Under the pieces are notes generated by a model that worked only from the letters and a program-made list of their open reading frames with translations, was not told the DNA's origin and made no database searches. Below are positions 63,395 to 64,000 of a stretch of DNA of 64,000 bases, in pieces. Made by a program: the position numbers and the translations under genes. Every line of letters begins with the position of its first letter. The stretch's first letter is position 1. The DNA is from Leptospira montravelensis (lineage in GTDB: Bacteria; Spirochaetota; Leptospiria; Leptospirales; Leptospiraceae): the NCBI RefSeq assembly GCF_004770045.1, contig NZ_RQFO01000016.1:1-64000 (forward strand). Direction: 5' to 3'.

Positions 63395-64000
63395 TCAAGT
63401 AGGAAACTGAATTTTCAATTGGTAAGTTTCATCCAATATCTGAACCTCTAATTTGCCATTTAATAATGTTAATCGCTTTTTAATACTTTTAAGTTCAAAG
63501 TTAGAACTATGCTTTTGAATTGGTAGAACCATTAAATTCTTTTGATTAATATAAAAAATACCGTTACTATAATCTAAAGTCCAAACTGATTCACCTCTAC
63601 CATATTTGATATCATTTGTACAAACTTCATATAGCATATAAAATATATTTAAAAAGTAACTTTGGTTTTTACCTATGATTTTGATTTTATTAAAATAATT
63701 CGAGAATTCCGAAGAAGGTGTGAACTCAAATTCTCTCCCAACATCAGAATACCTTCTTAACAAAGTTAAATGTAATCCAGTGACAAAGTTTTCAAAAATT
63801 AAATTTTGATCTTCTATATAAAGTAGTTGGTTCCGAAGAGATTGGATAATTGAGACTACTCTATCATAAATATAATTCAGATCAAAAGTATGTTTTACTG
63901 ATTCATTCATACTTGCCATTTTTCTTTCTAAATATACTTTTAAATCCGTTAAATTCGCTCCTAATTGGTCATGTACCATCAATTGCATTTCAGCCCTTTG
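63395..64000 (-). CDS. Histidine kinase-like protein (N-terminal part outside window)
   Basis: The frame is open to the window edge: QRAEMQLMVHDQLGANLTDL precedes and includes the first in-window Met at 63988, so the gene continues beyond base 64000. MQLMVHDQLGANLTDLKVYL resembles the HisKA_3 phosphorylation segment (HDxLG). The C-terminal part is a diverged GHKL ATPase: LYEVCTNDIKYGRGESVW as N-box, SIKKRLTLLNGKLEV near the end, and no clear DNGxG. This is the NarX/DesK-like kinase layout, whose partner would be a LuxR-type response regulator. None is visible on this side. Confidence 0.72.
   Translation of the reverse strand, partial: QRAEMQLMVHDQLGANLTDLKVYLERKMASMNESVKHTFDLNYIYDRVVSIIQSLRNQLLYIEDQNLIFENFVTGLHLTLLRRYSDVGREFEFTPSSEFSNYFNKIKIIGKNQSYFLNIFYMLYEVCTNDIKYGRGESVWTLDYSNGIFYINQKNLMVLPIQKHSSNFELKSIKKRLTLLNGKLEVQILDETYQLKIQFPT

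Overview
The window is chromosomal DNA from a spirochaete, almost certainly genus Leptospira. The composition is AT-rich. Many predicted exported proteins carry loose spirochaetal lipoboxes (for example LVLHC, LRC, FFSC). One protein has a DUF1554 domain, a family found mainly in Leptospira, and there are Leptospira-style surface proteins with short beta modules plus NHL and LamG repeats. A free-living (saprophyte-clade) species is my inference from the metabolic and sensory content; I cannot name the species. No rRNA, tRNA, CRISPR array, insertion sequence or prophage is visible.

Layout. 1-14.4 kb: 3' part of an outer-membrane alginate-export-type porin; a TetR/quinone-oxidoreductase divergon with an operator palindrome; a hemolysin-III membrane protein; an Mg2+ P-type ATPase; an EF-hand protein; a serine hydrolase; and an acyl-CoA dehydrogenase/dienoyl-CoA reductase operon opposite its probable TetR repressor, with two palindromes between them. 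14.4-19.1 kb: a lipoprotein neutral ceramidase and a lipoprotein GH5 endoglycoceramidase-like enzyme, divergently transcribed around two near-identical palindromes, together forming a plausible glycosphingolipid-degrading module. 19.1-28.7 kb: a mixture of oxidoreductases, AraC and ArsR regulators, an esterase lipoprotein, a PLP racemase-fold protein paired with a chemoreceptor, an SRPBCC protein and a GST. 28.9-32.5 kb: two overlapping surface lipoprotein genes, a membrane-bound LuxR-type regulator, and a small Cys-rich protein preceded by a sequence that matches the cobalamin riboswitch core. 32.8-34.9 kb: ethanolamine ammonia-lyase eutBC, a B12 enzyme.

35.2-36.4 kb: three tandem mini-lipoproteins plus a cupin lipoprotein behind a clear promoter. 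36.4-39.4 kb: an exported catalase-peroxidase followed 2 nt later by a HiPIP-type iron-sulfur protein, behind PerR/Fur-like palindromes. 39.9-40.7 kb: a long AT-rich stretch with no convincing gene. 40.8-48.0 kb: a chemotaxis cluster (HATPase protein, cheW, MCP, cheA, cheB, cheY, and cheD on the other strand) that lacks cheR. 48.2-54.6 kb: a short RecQ, a propionyl/acetyl-CoA synthetase, a WG-repeat protein and a 7TM-DISM histidine kinase.

54.6-60.9 kb is a fluid region. It holds remnants of an amidohydrolase and of two AraC regulators, and two nearly identical RRM genes that form 4,440-bp-spaced direct repeats around a 1,235-residue NHL/LamG surface lipoprotein gene. 60.9-64 kb: an MFS transporter and a DUF2938 membrane protein divergent from an ArsR-rhodanese regulator, with an overlapping symmetrical promoter/operator, and finally a histidine kinase cut by the window end.
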